This document shows, piece after piece, positions 44,269-55,800 of a DNA stretch of 64,000 nucleotides. The DNA is taken from assembly GCA_025094145.1 (NCBI GenBank), contig JALLLS010000056.1, positions 62,001-126,000 of the forward strand, read 5' to 3'. The translations under genes were made by a program, and so were the position numbers. Positions within the stretch are counted from its first letter, which is position 1, and each line of letters starts with the position of its first letter. The notes beneath the pieces were generated by a model. That model was not told the DNA's origin. It saw only the letters and a program-made list of their open reading frames with translations, and did no database searches. This DNA is from Spinellus fusiger. Lineage: Eukaryota > Mucoromycota > Mucoromycetes > Mucorales > Phycomycetaceae.

Positions 44269-47200
44269 TTACTCAATATCCATATCAAGTTCTGACTGGA
44301 GACGGTCCAAGAGGCGAGTAGCAGACGCGAGAACAGCAGAGGAGGTAACAGGTACATTATCGAATATGAACATCCAATGGTGGCGCCATATAGCCAAAAG
44401 AGCACAGCCAAAGATAGAGACGTTGGGAGTGTTAGAGACACTGGCCTTGGGAAAAACAAAAGAGAGAAGAGCTGCAACAAGGTCGGAGGGCTGGGGAGAG
44501 AGGCCAAAATGTTTGTGCCAAAAGGAGGACCAAAAAGACCATTTCTTTGGACAAGTAAAAAGAAGGTGCTCTTGTGTATCTTCAGCGGCCAAACAAACAA
44601 GACAAATGCCGGAGGGAAAGGAAGAGGGAACAAGCTTGTGTAGGAGAGAGCGGCATGAAAGCTTGCTGTGAAGAGCCCGGTACCATACATTGCGAGTAAT
44701 ATGCTGTAATGGCAAAGACCAGAGCTCTTTCCAGTGGGAAGGACGAAGAGGAGGGTTAAAGGAAGGTGCTGGTGAAGATACTCGCATGCATATGTTTCGA
44801 TAAAGACGTGGAGAGAGACGAGACCATGGCTTGGAGGGTACCAAAGCAGAAAGGAAAGGAGAGATGTCTACTGTAGATCCAGTCCTAGGAGAAAGCAAAG
44901 GAAAGAGAGTCTGTACCAATTGGACAGGTAACGACGCTCTGAGGAGGAAGGGCTGTAAGAGTAAGGATTGGCTATCAATTCTACAAAAAAACTTGCGAAC
45001 AATGCGTGGATAATTGGTAAGGCCACCAGGGAGACGGCGCTGCAGAACGTCAAGCTCTTGATTCACCTCAAAAGCATCACTGACTCGAAGAGCACGCCAA
45101 GAGCGAGGGAAAGCTGGAGAGCCAGAAGCAACAAAACAAGCAGAAGAAAGCGGAAGCTCAAGACAAGTGGAAAGATTCACTGCAATCTTTTCAAAGGAGT
45201 GTGGCAATCGGTCTATTGCACTAAAGATCGAGTGGAATGCACTACTCAGAGAACAAAAGACAGAAGGACGAAGATCGGGAAACAAAAGACAATGGAGAGG
45301 ATCCAATGAAGGGGCAGCCACTTGCAGAAGATATGAGAACCACGGAGGAACTAAACCAGAAGGAGAACGAGGGGACAAACAAAAAGGAACAAGCCAACGC
45401 AATTGGAGAGCACTTTGTTGGATACTGGGATCCAAGACACCTAATCCACCATGGCTAGTCCGAGAGCATAAAGTAGCAAGCTTTATGGGAGGGAACATGC
45501 GGTGCTGGAGGAAACGACCCATGAGTGACCGTACCTTCTGGAAGAACACAGAGGGAAGAGACACTACACGAAGAACATGCCAAAGAGTCGAGAGAACAAG
45601 AGTGTTGAGCACTGTTGCACGGCCACGAACAGACAAAGAACGAGAAAGATGTATATTGCAGGTAGCTTCTATCTTCGACAAAAGCGACTTGCAAAAGACA
45701 TCTCTCTGTGGTAGAGGTCATCAAGGGAAACCCAAGATACCTAAAGGTTCTGGTGAACGACGGTCATGCCATTCTGTGATATTGTACTGCTGAAGGATTG
45801 GTGTCCATAAGGGCTGGGGAGCACCCGAAAGAGAAAAGGCTTGTGTTTTGTGCATATTAATGCGAGCGTTGGATGCTGCAGAGTACGTAGTAAGATGCTC
45901 TTGTAAGCGATGTAAATGGGCATGGTCGGGTAGAAAGACTAGGAGATCGTCTGCATAGGCTAGAAACTTGAGAGCAGGAGGCGGAGAAAGACTTGGGTGT
46001 GGAGGAGGAGAGAGACCCTTGAATGTCGTATCATAGAGCAAACGACGCAACAGAGGCTCAAAAGCAAGATTGAAAAGCACAGGAGAGAGAGGATCTCCCT
46101 GGCGAAGACCACGAGACTGAGTGAGTGAGCGAGAGATATGCCCATTCACATTGACCTGTATCTGTGTAGAAAAGAAGAGATTACATATGCTATTCACCAG
46201 AGAAAGAGGAAACTTGAAGTGTAGCATAACCTTCTTAAGGTACTCTGGATGAACTCTGTCATAGGCCTTTTCTTGATCCAACAAGAGACCCACAGCAGAA
46301 GAGTTCTCTATTCTAGCCTGCTCCATGGCAATCTTTGTGAGCATGCCATTGTCAGCAATGAACCTTCCTCGCACAAAACCTGTCTGGTAAGGCGAAACAA
46401 GGCTACTGGCAGCATGGATCAAGCGAGCGTTCAGAAGACGAGTGAATACTTTGGCATCTGTGTTGATCAAGGCAATGGGCCTCCAGTTCTTTAGAGAGGT
46501 CAGATCCCCTTTCTTTGGTAGGAGTGTCAAACACGTCGATTGCCAGGAAGGAGGGAATATACCAAGTGTCAATGCCTCATTGTACACTGTGGTAATAAGG
46601 TCAGCACAAACAGGGTGATCAAAAACTAGGTGTAGAATTTCATATGGCAGACCGTCAGGACCCGGACTGCTTGATCTTGGGGATCTTGCTGAACCATCCC
46701 TAATGTCTGCTATGGTAAACTTGTTAGTGAGAAATGAGACCATGCTCTCATAGAGAAGAAGTTCGGGTAGAAGATGGGTGAGCAAATCCTTAACAACCAA
46801 AGACACTACAGGATCTGGAGTGTACAAGCCAGTGTAGAAGGTAGCAGCAGCATCAGTCATTGTGTGCGGGTCTGTGCATAGAGTATTTGTTACTGGGTGT
46901 TGTAGAGCAGTAGTGTTCTTCTTGATCTGTCTTGCTGTGATGGTTCTCTTTAAATATCCGGCAGAGGTCTCTCCCTTCTCACGCCACATCTTCCCAGACC
47001 GAAGGGCAAGGATCTCTACCTGTTCGTGTTGTACTTGTTGCAGTTGTTTCTCTACAATGGGCAACTGAAAGTTCTGTGCTGGTTGGTGTCTGAACTTGTG
47101 GATAAGTCTATCCCGCTTGCTCTGAAGCATACGTTCTGCTGAGACAAGGGAATGATGGCGACGACGAGAAAAGGACTTGATGAAGCAAGTGACTTGCTCC

Positions 47201-48051
47201 TTTAACTGATCCCACTTAGGTTAGACAGATAAAGAGTGAGAGAGAAGAGGAACACAGCGAGAAAGTAATGATTTGAGTTCTTCATGAAACTCTGATTGGA
47301 GGGCTAGACGAGGGCTGGCACGCCAAAGTCCCTTTCCCGTGTTATCTTGGGTCTCAAATCTAAAGGACGAAGTAAGTAAACAGTGATCCGACCACTGAGG
47401 GTGGATGTAGGAGACTGAAGAGGAAGAGCGTAAAGGAGCAATGTCCTTGGATGAAAAAATGTAGTCTATGCATGAGGAAGATATGCCGCGATGAAATGTT
47501 GGCAGGGAAGCTTCTCCAGCAGGAGTGATGGTGTCTATGCAAAAGTCAGAAATATACTGCAGCCATGGCTGGGGAGCCTGGCGAGGGGTGGAGGTGGACG
47601 AACGGTAGGAATAGTTGAAATCCCCGAGCAGGATGGAATTGCTGGGGTGTTGAGGAAGAAAGAGAGGATTGGTGACAAGTGAGTTAAGGAAGGTGTATCT
47701 AGGACGATAAGTGGCAGGGGCATATACTACACAAATGCGGATAGGAGGAAAAAGCATGTTGGCATGCACCACTGTAGCAGTAATGCAGCGGCCACAGAGG
47801 CTGAACAGAGGGTTAATGAGTGTAATGAGCGGTGATAATGATACTAGGCCACAATGAGGTGACCATAGTGATGAGGAGGTGCGGAAAAGTTGGTTAAAGG
47901 ATTGTTGCATAGTGTCTGTATTGGCATGGGTTTCTTGGAGCGCAAGAAGATCCATACCCTTACTGCGTAGGTGTCGTATAAATGATTGTCGTTTTTGAGG
48001 ATCACCGAGTTTGGCGAGTCCTCTACAGTTCATAGTGCTTATCCTAAACAT
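44269..48051 (-). pseudogene. LINE-A ORF2: APE endonuclease-reverse transcriptase, disrupted
   Basis: The endonuclease part begins ISTMNCRGLAKLGD and carries LLALQETHAN, LLGDFNYSY and the C-terminal SDHCL motif of apurinic-type nucleases. A TAA at about 47221 breaks the frame just before the linker. The reverse transcriptase then follows: GPDGLPYEIL, LLPKKGDLTSLKNWRPIALI, GFVRGRFIADN, LLLDQEKAYDRV, SRGLRQGDPLSP, and the active-site AYADDLLVF. A +1/-1 shift pair near 45680-45745 interrupts the thumb region. A terminal C-x2-C...H...C finger (CLVCLAAEDTQEHLLFTC) is present. Apart from these lesions all core motifs survive. Confidence 0.87.
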
Positions 48052-48077
48052 AAAATAAAATAAAATAAAAAGGGAGA

Positions 48078-49403
48078 TTATTGTTCGCCCTCAGACGACA
48101 CGTCCATGCTGATATTCATGTTTGAACGTTTATCAGACCGAAGTCTTCTGGGAGAGACAAGACGACGTTTCCTGGGGGAAACAGAGCGACGTCTGCCTGG
48201 CAAGGCTGAACGATCTCTACTCGGAGAGACAGAGCGAGTGTCTTGAGGAGAAAAGATAGGTGGAGCATCTGGCAGTTTGGCAGGCTCCTCAACAACCAAA
48301 ACAGCTGTCGGGTCGACAGCAGGAAGAGTAGTTTCCTCTGTGGGGTGGGTGGGAACAGTGCCTGAAACTGCCTCAGGTTTCTCAGAAGAAGTGACAGGAT
48401 TCTTCAAAAGAAGAGAGACAGGACTAGCAATCACTCGATCCTTAGAAGGATCAGCGGCTGTCTTTCGGTGTCTCTTTGATGTGTCTGCCTCAGTGGCAGG
48501 GAGACGAGTGCAGTTGCCCTGGAGATGTCCAACCTCTCCGCAAGAGTAACAAGTCCGGGTTTCTTTTGGACGCATGGGACACTTATCCACATCATGGCCC
48601 ATTGCCTTACAGTATCGACAATGAGCTCCCATCTTCGTCCATGTAGCCAAAAAGGTATGTTCAGCATTGAAAGCCACTTTGTAGGTCAATGGCTGGAGAG
48701 TACGGTCGTGGTTGGGTGGGCGTTCAAGATAAACATGGCCATTACCATGGAACCACTTTCGTTCTTCATAAACGACCACTTCTTTGACAGTGCCAAATTT
48801 ACTTAAGCAGGCCCGCAGACCTGTGTTGATCTCTTCATAAGACATGAAGGGAAGTCCCACAATATTGAGACGCAACAGCATTGCTTGGGGAGAGATGGCA
48901 GGAGACGCAAAAAGAACAGAATCAGATACATTAATGCCTTCCTTACAGGCCTGCTCGCAAGCAGCCTTGGTGGCAAAGTGAAACTCAAAATTAGCAACCC
49001 CTTCCTTATCCTTACGGCTGCATCCAAAGCAGACGTTGGCGGGGAAGCGATCTCGCATGGTGTCCAAGAATTCATTAATGTATTCTGCATTCTTAGCAGG
49101 AAGACTGTAGAAAACAGAGTGGCGAGAGGTGCCCTGAGCCCACACACGGGGCAAAGGGTTTTCATTGTCGCTACCAAGAACGATCTCGGTGCGAGTGGGG
49201 GTGGTGCGGTTAAGGAGCCCTTTCTTTGCGGCTCCAGAGAAATCTAGCTTTGTTCCCAAAGCAGCAGAGACAGAGTTGGTCTTTGCATGTGTAGTGGAAG
49301 TGTTCTCTGAGGTTGGTGGAGTAGATCTCGAAGTTTGTTGGTTTTTATTGCCTAATGGAGGGTCCCCTGGGGGTGTCTCCGGAGTTAAATGGGGAAGAGC
49401 CAT
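48078..49403 (-). CDS. LINE-A ORF1, zinc-knuckle nucleic-acid-binding protein
   Basis: The protein has 441 residues. The N-terminus is Pro/Thr-rich. The middle shows an RRM-like region (LRLNIVGLPFMSYEEINTGL...FGTVKEVVVYEE). Two CCHC zinc knuckles follow (CRYCKAMGHDVDKC and CYSCGEVGHLQGNC), and the C-terminus is basic and RS-rich (SVSPSRDRSALPGRRRSVSP). This is the layout of gag-like ORF1 proteins that coat the retrotransposon RNA. The frame is intact. It is homologous to the protein at 51577-52800, mainly in the central part and knuckles. Confidence 0.88.
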   Translation of the reverse strand: MALPHLTPETPPGDPPLGNKNQQTSRSTPPTSENTSTTHAKTNSVSAALGTKLDFSGAAKKGLLNRTTPTRTEIVLGSDNENPLPRVWAQGTSRHSVFYSLPAKNAEYINEFLDTMRDRFPANVCFGCSRKDKEGVANFEFHFATKAACEQACKEGINVSDSVLFASPAISPQAMLLRLNIVGLPFMSYEEINTGLRACLSKFGTVKEVVVYEERKWFHGNGHVYLERPPNHDRTLQPLTYKVAFNAEHTFLATWTKMGAHCRYCKAMGHDVDKCPMRPKETRTCYSCGEVGHLQGNCTRLPATEADTSKRHRKTAADPSKDRVIASPVSLLLKNPVTSSEKPEAVSGTVPTHPTEETTLPAVDPTAVLVVEEPAKLPDAPPIFSPQDTRSVSPSRDRSALPGRRRSVSPRKRRLVSPRRLRSDKRSNMNISMDVSSEGEQ

Positions 49404-49489
49404 GTTGGCAGGTATTTATATTCGAGCAGAAGATAACAAAACAAAACTTCACAAGTCACTTGCTTAATCAGAACCACTAAAGTAATCCA

Positions 49490-49601
49490 GACTACACACC
49501 CAAAGATTTTCTGGCCTTTAAACGGTGATAGCTCCTTCTTTTTACGTCATAATAAAAAATTCCCTTTTATGTATCTGTGTTTAAAATAAAAGGTTTGCAG
49601 A
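49490..49601 (-). promoter_or_regulatory. Promoter-like module upstream of LINE-A ORF1 (copy 2)
   Basis: In minus orientation this reads CATAAAAGGGAA, then GACGTAAAAAGAAGGAG, ATCACCGTTTAAAGGCCA and CTTTGGGTGTGTAG, ending about 87 bp before the ORF1 start codon. The same module occurs before the C2H2 gene copy 2 (61385-61486) and alone at 18893-19008. The left end of transposon arm A starts 10 bp beyond it. Confidence 0.65.
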
Positions 49602-49611
49602 TATCCAATTA

Positions 49612-51163
49612 CACCTTTTTCGGAAAGTATTCGCACAACCTCAGAAAAAAATCACACACTTTTTTTTCATTTTTCGCACACTTTATATTTTACTTTTTGC
49701 ACACTTTTCGAAATACTATTTTTTTAACAATGAGCTTACAAATCTACTATGAAGATGGACAGGGAAATACTATCGACGAATCGGGCAATGAGCCCATATT
49801 GATGGATGTAGATAAAGAATATGCTTCTCTTCAAAACATCGTAGACTACAGTACTTACTTGGACTTAAAACCACCCGAGAAGCCTCAGTCAAACCTCAAG
49901 GCCACCAAAAAAGATACAACTTCTACTTCAACATCTGTATTTTACTACAATAAACATAGTAATAATATTAAGGGTCACTTTTTTCATCTGGTTTATGAAC
50001 TAGGTATGATTGCAGGTAAAGCAGCTAAGCAGCTGGGTATTGCTCATCGAACCGCATACGACTGGCTTGAAAGAGATCAGGAACAAATCATACAAAATAT
50101 GAACAGAGATCTCGAAGTTGAGCCAGTAGAAACCCCAAAAATGAGCCGACCAGCATTATTAAATAAAGATAATAAGAAAAAACTTTTCAGAAAACTTTTT
50201 GGATCACTCTTCTGCAACGTTAGATCAATCAATAGACAGTCTTACTGAACAGTTCAAAGACTTGAAAGTTGCCAAGACAACGGTTTACAGCTTTATGACA
50301 GAAAAGTGTGCCTTGTCATTTAAGAAAGCACACCTTTATTCAAAGGAAAGAAACTCGCCTGAGAGTATTGAGAATATATTTGACTGAGTCATCAGATGGA
50401 ACCAAACAGGCATGGATTACAATAGTAACTGTGTGTTTATTGATGAGTCTACTTTTCATATAAATCTGAAAAGAACCATGGCTTGGTCAAAGAAAGGAAC
50501 CAGAGCAGAGGTTGTTCAGCCCACAACAAGAGCAAAAATAACAAAAATTTTGGGAGCTATATCTTCTCATGGCATTATTAATGTTAAAGTAAGAGTGCCT
50601 TATGTTTCTTCATAAAAGAAAAGCAAAGCAAACGGAGCAACCAAAATGCAGAAAACTACTGGAACAGTTACTGGTCATTACTTTAACTTTATTGCAAGCA
50701 CTTTGGATGTTTTGGATCTTTACAATGAATTTAAAGGACATTATATAATAATGGATAATGCACCTATCCACACAGCTGAAAGTATTAGCAGACTTATTGA
50801 AAGTCGTAGCTATGGATGTGTATACCTTCCACCCTACTCTCCTGAGCTTAACCCCATTGAGCAATTCTGGTCTGTTGTGAAGAGTAAGCTTGAAAGAGAA
50901 AAGCTCTTAGAAAATGAGACGTTAAACATGAGGATCGATGAAGCATGTAGCAATGTTCTTATCAGTGATCTTAAGGGATTTTGTCGTTATTCTTCTTCGA
51001 AATTTGAAACATGTTTAAGTAGACATACCCTTTAATAAATCTCGCACACTGTGCAAAAAGAATTTATGAAATTGTGCAAAAAGTAAAATATAAAGTATGA
51101 AAAAGTGAAAAAAAAAGTGTGCGATATTTTCTGAGGTTGTGCGAATACTTTCCGAAAAAGGTG
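49612..51163 (+). mobile_element. IS630/Tc1-superfamily DD34E transposon, arm A copy
   Basis: TA flanks the element on both sides (49610-49611, 51164-51165). Perfect inverted ends begin CACCTTTTTCGGAAAGTATT, and the length is 1,552 bp. The transposase reads from 49730: YELGMIAGKAAKQLGIAHRT (helix-turn-helix), NCVFIDESTFHINLKRTMAW (first Asp), GHYIIMDNAPIHTAESISRL (second Asp) and LPPYSPELNPIEQFWSVVKS (Glu, 34 residues after the second Asp). A frameshift near 50200-50240 and stop codons at 50385 and 50613 break it. The same element with the same lesions is at 57398-58949. Confidence 0.92.
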
Positions 51164-51165
51164 TA

Positions 51166-51249
51166 GCAAAAACAAAAATGTCCAATCAATTACTTTAAAC
51201 CCAGATTGGTTCAATAAAAAAAATAAGAGATGAGGGCTCCATAGAAAAA
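51166..51249 (+). repeat. Shared inner flank of the large inverted repeat, arm A
   Basis: The sequence from GCAAAAACAAAAATGTCCAA to GATGAGGGCTCCATAG is identical, in reverse complement, to 57313-57395, apart from the length of a terminal A-run. It links the transposon to the satellite in both arms. Confidence 0.9.
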
Positions 51250-51575
51250 AAAACATTAAGCAGTTCAAAAAACATTAAGCAGTTCAAAAAACATTAAGCA
51301 GTTCAAAAAACATTAAGCAATAAAGCAGTTCAAAAAACATTAAGCAGGTCATAAAACATTAAGCAGGTCATAAAACATTAAGCAATAAAGCAGTCATAAA
51401 ACATTAAGCAGTTCAAAAAACATTAAGCAGGTCATAAAACATTAAGCAATAAAGCAGTTCAAAAAACATTAAGCAGTTCAAAAAACATTAAGCAGTTCAA
51501 AAAACATTAAGCAGTTCAAAAAACATTAAGCAGGTCATAAAACATTAAGCAGGTCATAAAACATTAAGCAGCAGT
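51250..51575 (+). repeat. 19-bp satellite array, arm A
   Basis: Tandem units ACATTAAGCAGTTCAAAAA alternate with a variant containing GGTCATAAA. Longer units contain the insert ATAAAGCA. There are about 16-17 units, and the array stops one base before the ATG of LINE-B ORF1. There is no spacer variation of the kind seen in CRISPR arrays. Confidence 0.92.
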
Positions 51576-51576
51576 C

Positions 51577-52800
51577 ATGGCTCTTCCCAATAAAACTCCG
51601 GAAGGCACCCCTAAGCGACCACCATTGCCTACTACAACCACCACCACACCAACCACCAGGATTCCACCTATATCCTATGCTAGGGCTGCTCAAAGAAGTA
51701 TCCCTACCACTTTCACTTCTGTACGTACAGAAGTAGTCATTTCCGAGAAGGACCCACTTGCACTCCCCCGCCAATGGCAGCTAGGCACAACTGCTCATTC
51801 GGTCTTCTACTCTGTGCCCACCAAAGACACTGTCTTCAGAAGACAGTTCTGGGATGCTCTTCTTGCCTTTTTCCCCCGAGGAACTAACAGAGGTGTTAGT
51901 TCACAGGTGAAGGATGGCAAAGAAACGGTCGAAGTCCACCTTCCTGACCAGGCTGTGTACAAACGCGCCACTTCCTCACTCCTCCTCATTCATGGTTCCC
52001 CTGTTTCTGCCTCCCCCGCTGTGTCTATCGATGACAAGCTCCTGCGGGTCAATATCAACAATCTGCTTTTCGATGCCTATGTTGATATCGATTCCAACCT
52101 TTGCTCCTGTCTTTCTTCTTTTGGCGTGGTCCAAGAGATTGTACTATATGAAGAAGATGGTTTTTTCCGTGGTGCTGGCTATGTCTACATAGCTAGACCA
52201 CCCAACACTGACAAGACCCTGCTCCCCCTTCAGCACCGCATCCCCTACAATGCCACCACCACCATCCTGGCCACATGGAACCGCATGGGTATCCACTACA
52301 GATATTGCAAAGAAATGGGCCACGATGTGGATAACTGCCCTATGCGTCCCAAAGAGGGTCGTAACTGCTACTCGTGTGGAGAGAAAGGGCACCTACAGAG
52401 CAAGTGCATGAGAGTCCCTGCTGCCGACGCACTCCCCAACACCCGCCAACGCAAGATGGCTAAGAAGCCAGAGATTCCCTTGTCCTCTCCCTCACCCACC
52501 AACATCCCTGCAGCAGTGCCTGCCATTGTGGCTGTGTCCAAGCCTGTGATTACAGAGACAGTCCAGAAAACTCTGGGGAAGACACCACCACCAGTATTCC
52601 CCAACCCACTCAACACCCACTACACTACCCCGGCCACCAACAATGTTCCTCTGCTGTCCCAACAACTTGTGTTTGAAGGGTGCGAGCATGTGGATACTTC
52701 GAACCAAGAAGAGTTCTATGTGGACCCTCATGTCGTAGAGAGTGAAAATGAAAAGGACTCAGACAGTGATATGGAGGACAATAATCCTCATTATGAATAA
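51577..52800 (+). CDS. LINE-B ORF1, zinc-knuckle nucleic-acid-binding protein
   Basis: An intact 407-residue frame is present. The N-terminus is Pro/Thr-rich (MALPNKTPEGTPKRPPLP). The middle domain (LLRVNINNLLFDAYVDIDSN...FGVVQEIVLYEEDGFF) matches LINE-A ORF1. Two CCHC knuckles, YRYCKEMGHDVDNC and CYSCGEKGHLQSKC, follow, and the C-terminus is acidic rather than RS-rich. The start codon abuts the satellite array, so the array may act as, or have replaced, the 5' UTR. Divergence from LINE-A shows a separate subfamily. Confidence 0.88.
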   Translation: MALPNKTPEGTPKRPPLPTTTTTTPTTRIPPISYARAAQRSIPTTFTSVRTEVVISEKDPLALPRQWQLGTTAHSVFYSVPTKDTVFRRQFWDALLAFFPRGTNRGVSSQVKDGKETVEVHLPDQAVYKRATSSLLLIHGSPVSASPAVSIDDKLLRVNINNLLFDAYVDIDSNLCSCLSSFGVVQEIVLYEEDGFFRGAGYVYIARPPNTDKTLLPLQHRIPYNATTTILATWNRMGIHYRYCKEMGHDVDNCPMRPKEGRNCYSCGEKGHLQSKCMRVPAADALPNTRQRKMAKKPEIPLSSPSPTNIPAAVPAIVAVSKPVITETVQKTLGKTPPPVFPNPLNTHYTTPATNNVPLLSQQLVFEGCEHVDTSNQEEFYVDPHVVESENEKDSDSDMEDNNPHYE

Positions 52801-52803
52801 CCT

Positions 52804-55800
52804 ATGATTAGAGTAGCCTCTATGAATTGCAGAGGGCTGGTGAAAACTGGCCACTCCAACACACGCTCACTATACATCAGATACCTACGCTCACTTAAAC
52901 TCGACATCCTCGCCTTACAAGAAACCCACGCCTCCACCCTCCTTATGCAACACACCTTTGACCAACAATTCCGCACATCTTCCTCACTATGGTCACCTCA
53001 CTGTGGCCTAGTTTCATTATCTTCCGACATCACATTCATTAACCCTCTTTTCAGCCTCTGTGGCCGCTGCATTACTGCTACAGTGGTGCATGCCAACAAG
53101 CTCTTCCTTCCTCTTCGCATCTGTGTGCTGTATGTTCCGGCTACTCGCAAAGATCGCTATACTTTCCTTTCTTCTCTCCTTACCAACAGACACCTTCTTC
53201 CCTCATCCCCTTCTAACTTTATGTTGTTGGGTGATTTCAATTATACATACACCTCCACCACCTCTCCTTCCAGACAAGCACCCATCCCATGGTTACGGTA
53301 CATAGAGTCATTCTTTAATGATTCTGTTACTGCCCATGGTGATAAACCCCTTCCTACCTTCCACCGTTCCTTTTCTTCATCCACCATCGACTACATCTTC
53401 ACCACTCCCGACCTCTTCTCTTCTCGTTCCTCCTCCTCCGTCACATACATTAACCAGTTTTGGTCTGACCATTGCTTGGTATCTCCATCCTTCCTTTTCC
53501 CTGCCGCTCATGCCCTTGGTAAAGGCCTCTGGCGTGCTAATCCCCGTCTCGCCCATAACTCTTTCTTCACCACCAAACTCAACACGCTCATTACTAACTA
53601 CTTCCTAACCTTATCACCAATGGATTCTCCACAGATCCAATGGGATAACCTTAAGAAGTCAGTCCGTCACCTCATCCAGTCCTTCAACCGCCGTCCCTCC
53701 AACAACCTTGTCTCTCAAGAGAAACTCTTGCAGAGCAAGCGTGATCGCCTCATCCACCTCTTCCGCCACTCGCCCTCCCAGAACTTCCAGCTGCCAATCA
53801 TTGAACGAATGTTGCAGTCTGTCCAGAAAGAACGGGTAGAGACCCAAGCCCTCCGAGTGGGTCGACACTGGAGAGAGCAGGGAAAAACCTTTGCAGGGTA
53901 TTTGAAGCGTACCATCACCACCCGACAATCCCGTAAGAATATGCCCAGTCTACACCACCCTATGACCAACACCCTATGCACAGATCCCAAGGATATGACA
54001 GAAGCAGCAGCAGCATTCTATGACCAACTCTATGCTCCTGACCCTGTTTCTGACTCTGCCATCAACGACCTTCTATGCCATATGCCTCCCAATCTCACCC
54101 TTCATCCATCCTTGTCTTCTCTTCTTTCCGCTCGTTTTTCTCTGGCTGAGATCTGTTTTGATCAGTGGCCGTATGATCCCAGCTGCAGGTACCATTGTCT
54201 CACCCTACCAAACCGGTTTTGTTCGTGGACGGTTCATCGCGGATAATGGTCTTCTTACCAAGGCCATTATGGAGCAGGCCCGTATCCAGAACTCTCCAGC
54301 CATAGGACTCTTGTTGGACCAGGAGAAGGTTTATGATAGGGTTCACCCTGATTATCTATGCCAAGTTCTCCATCACTTTCGTTTTCCCCATCCACTCATT
54401 ACCTGCATCCGTAACCTCTTTTTTGCCACTAACATTAGAGTTAATGTCAATGGACATTTATCTCGACATGTCAAACAATCCAGAGGTTTGTGTCAAGGAG
54501 ATCCTCTATCACCAGTCCTCTTTAATCTTGCCTTTGAACCTTTTCTACGCAGACTACTGCATGATGACCAGTTCATTGGCTTTTCACATCTACTTTCCTT
54601 AACTCACCCAAACACTGCTCCTTCTCTTCCACCGCCACCACCTGTCAAATACCTCGTCTATGCCGACGACCTCCCTGTCTTTCTTCCCGACCCACCTCAA
54701 CACCTATGCCGCTGCCTCCAATGCCAGAATCAATATGCACAAAACAGAAGCCTTTTCCTTGTCTGGATCACTACAACCAACATGGACTACAGTGCTTCAC
54801 TAATGTAACATAACTTCATGGCACGATCGCTACTCTCCTTCCCCTCCCCGATACTTAGGATTCCCTCTCTACACCTCTTCCAAACAGAAACAATCCTTCC
54901 TTGACACTCTCCTTTCCTCTATACACTCTTCCTCTCACATCCATCTTTCTCGCGCTCTCTCCATCCGTGGAAGGGCAACTGTCCTCAACACTCTCATTCT
55001 CTCCAAGTTATGGCATGTTCTTCGTGTCATTTCCGTCCCTCTTACCTTCCTCACCCAAATTCGCTCCTTAATGTCAAAATTCCTTCAACATAGAATGTTT
55101 CCTCCGGTCAAGCTCTCTATTATATGTGTCCCTCTCCGCAGAGGTGGTCTAGGTATTCTGGATCCTGGCCTTCAGCAGGCAGCCCTGTAGCTTCGGTAGC
55201 TAGCACCTATGATGTCTTCCTCCTTGCCGACTGGTCTGGTTCCTCCTTGCCGACTGGTCTGGTTCCTCCTTGGTTGTCTTTTTCTCTTCAACAAGCAGCT
55301 CCCAACACCAACCCCCACCTCATCCTCCTATGCCCCGACCTTCGACCCACTACCTATCGCTATATGGACAGTGCCTTTCACAATATTTTCGCTGCCATCG
55401 ACACTATACCCCACAACTTTCTTTCTGCCGTTCCCAACATCCCAACATGTCTCACCCTTCCACTGTTCTTTACATGTACCCCAGTCCCATCCACCACCCT
55501 CTTCCCTCGTTCATGGCGCCACCTCCTGGTGTCCGACGCCTTTATTACTGATACTGCATCAGGATTACTGCGCAGACGGCACCCAACAGAGCTACTAAGA
55601 TCGCCGTACATCATATGCAAGTTTTTCCGGTATCTTGACTCTTACACTCTTTTCCTCCACTCTTTTCTTCTTTGCACTACCTTCCCTCCCAAACAAATTT
55701 ACCGCCTTCATCCAGATCTTCCTCCTGTTTCTGGGGATAGTGTAGATCCACTTCCTCTCCTTTCAAGTCTTGTTGCTCCTCTCTCATGGTCTTGTCTGTC

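Larger units (their letters stand above)
44239..49480 (-). mobile_element. Non-LTR retrotransposon LINE-A (two ORFs, poly-A tail)
   Basis: This element of about 5.2 kb is on the minus strand. Its promoter-like module lies at its 5' side (49490-49601). ORF1 is 48078-49403 and ORF2 is 44269-48051, and an A-run of about ten (44239-44248 on the minus strand) closes the 3' end. It is GC-richer than its surroundings, which suggests it is younger than the neighbouring Tc1 remnants. No target-site duplication was identified. Confidence 0.85.

Noticed and set aside
44255..45793. Several plus-strand frames rich in R, K and E
   Set aside because: They lie opposite LINE-A ORF2, whose reverse-transcriptase motifs decide the coding strand.
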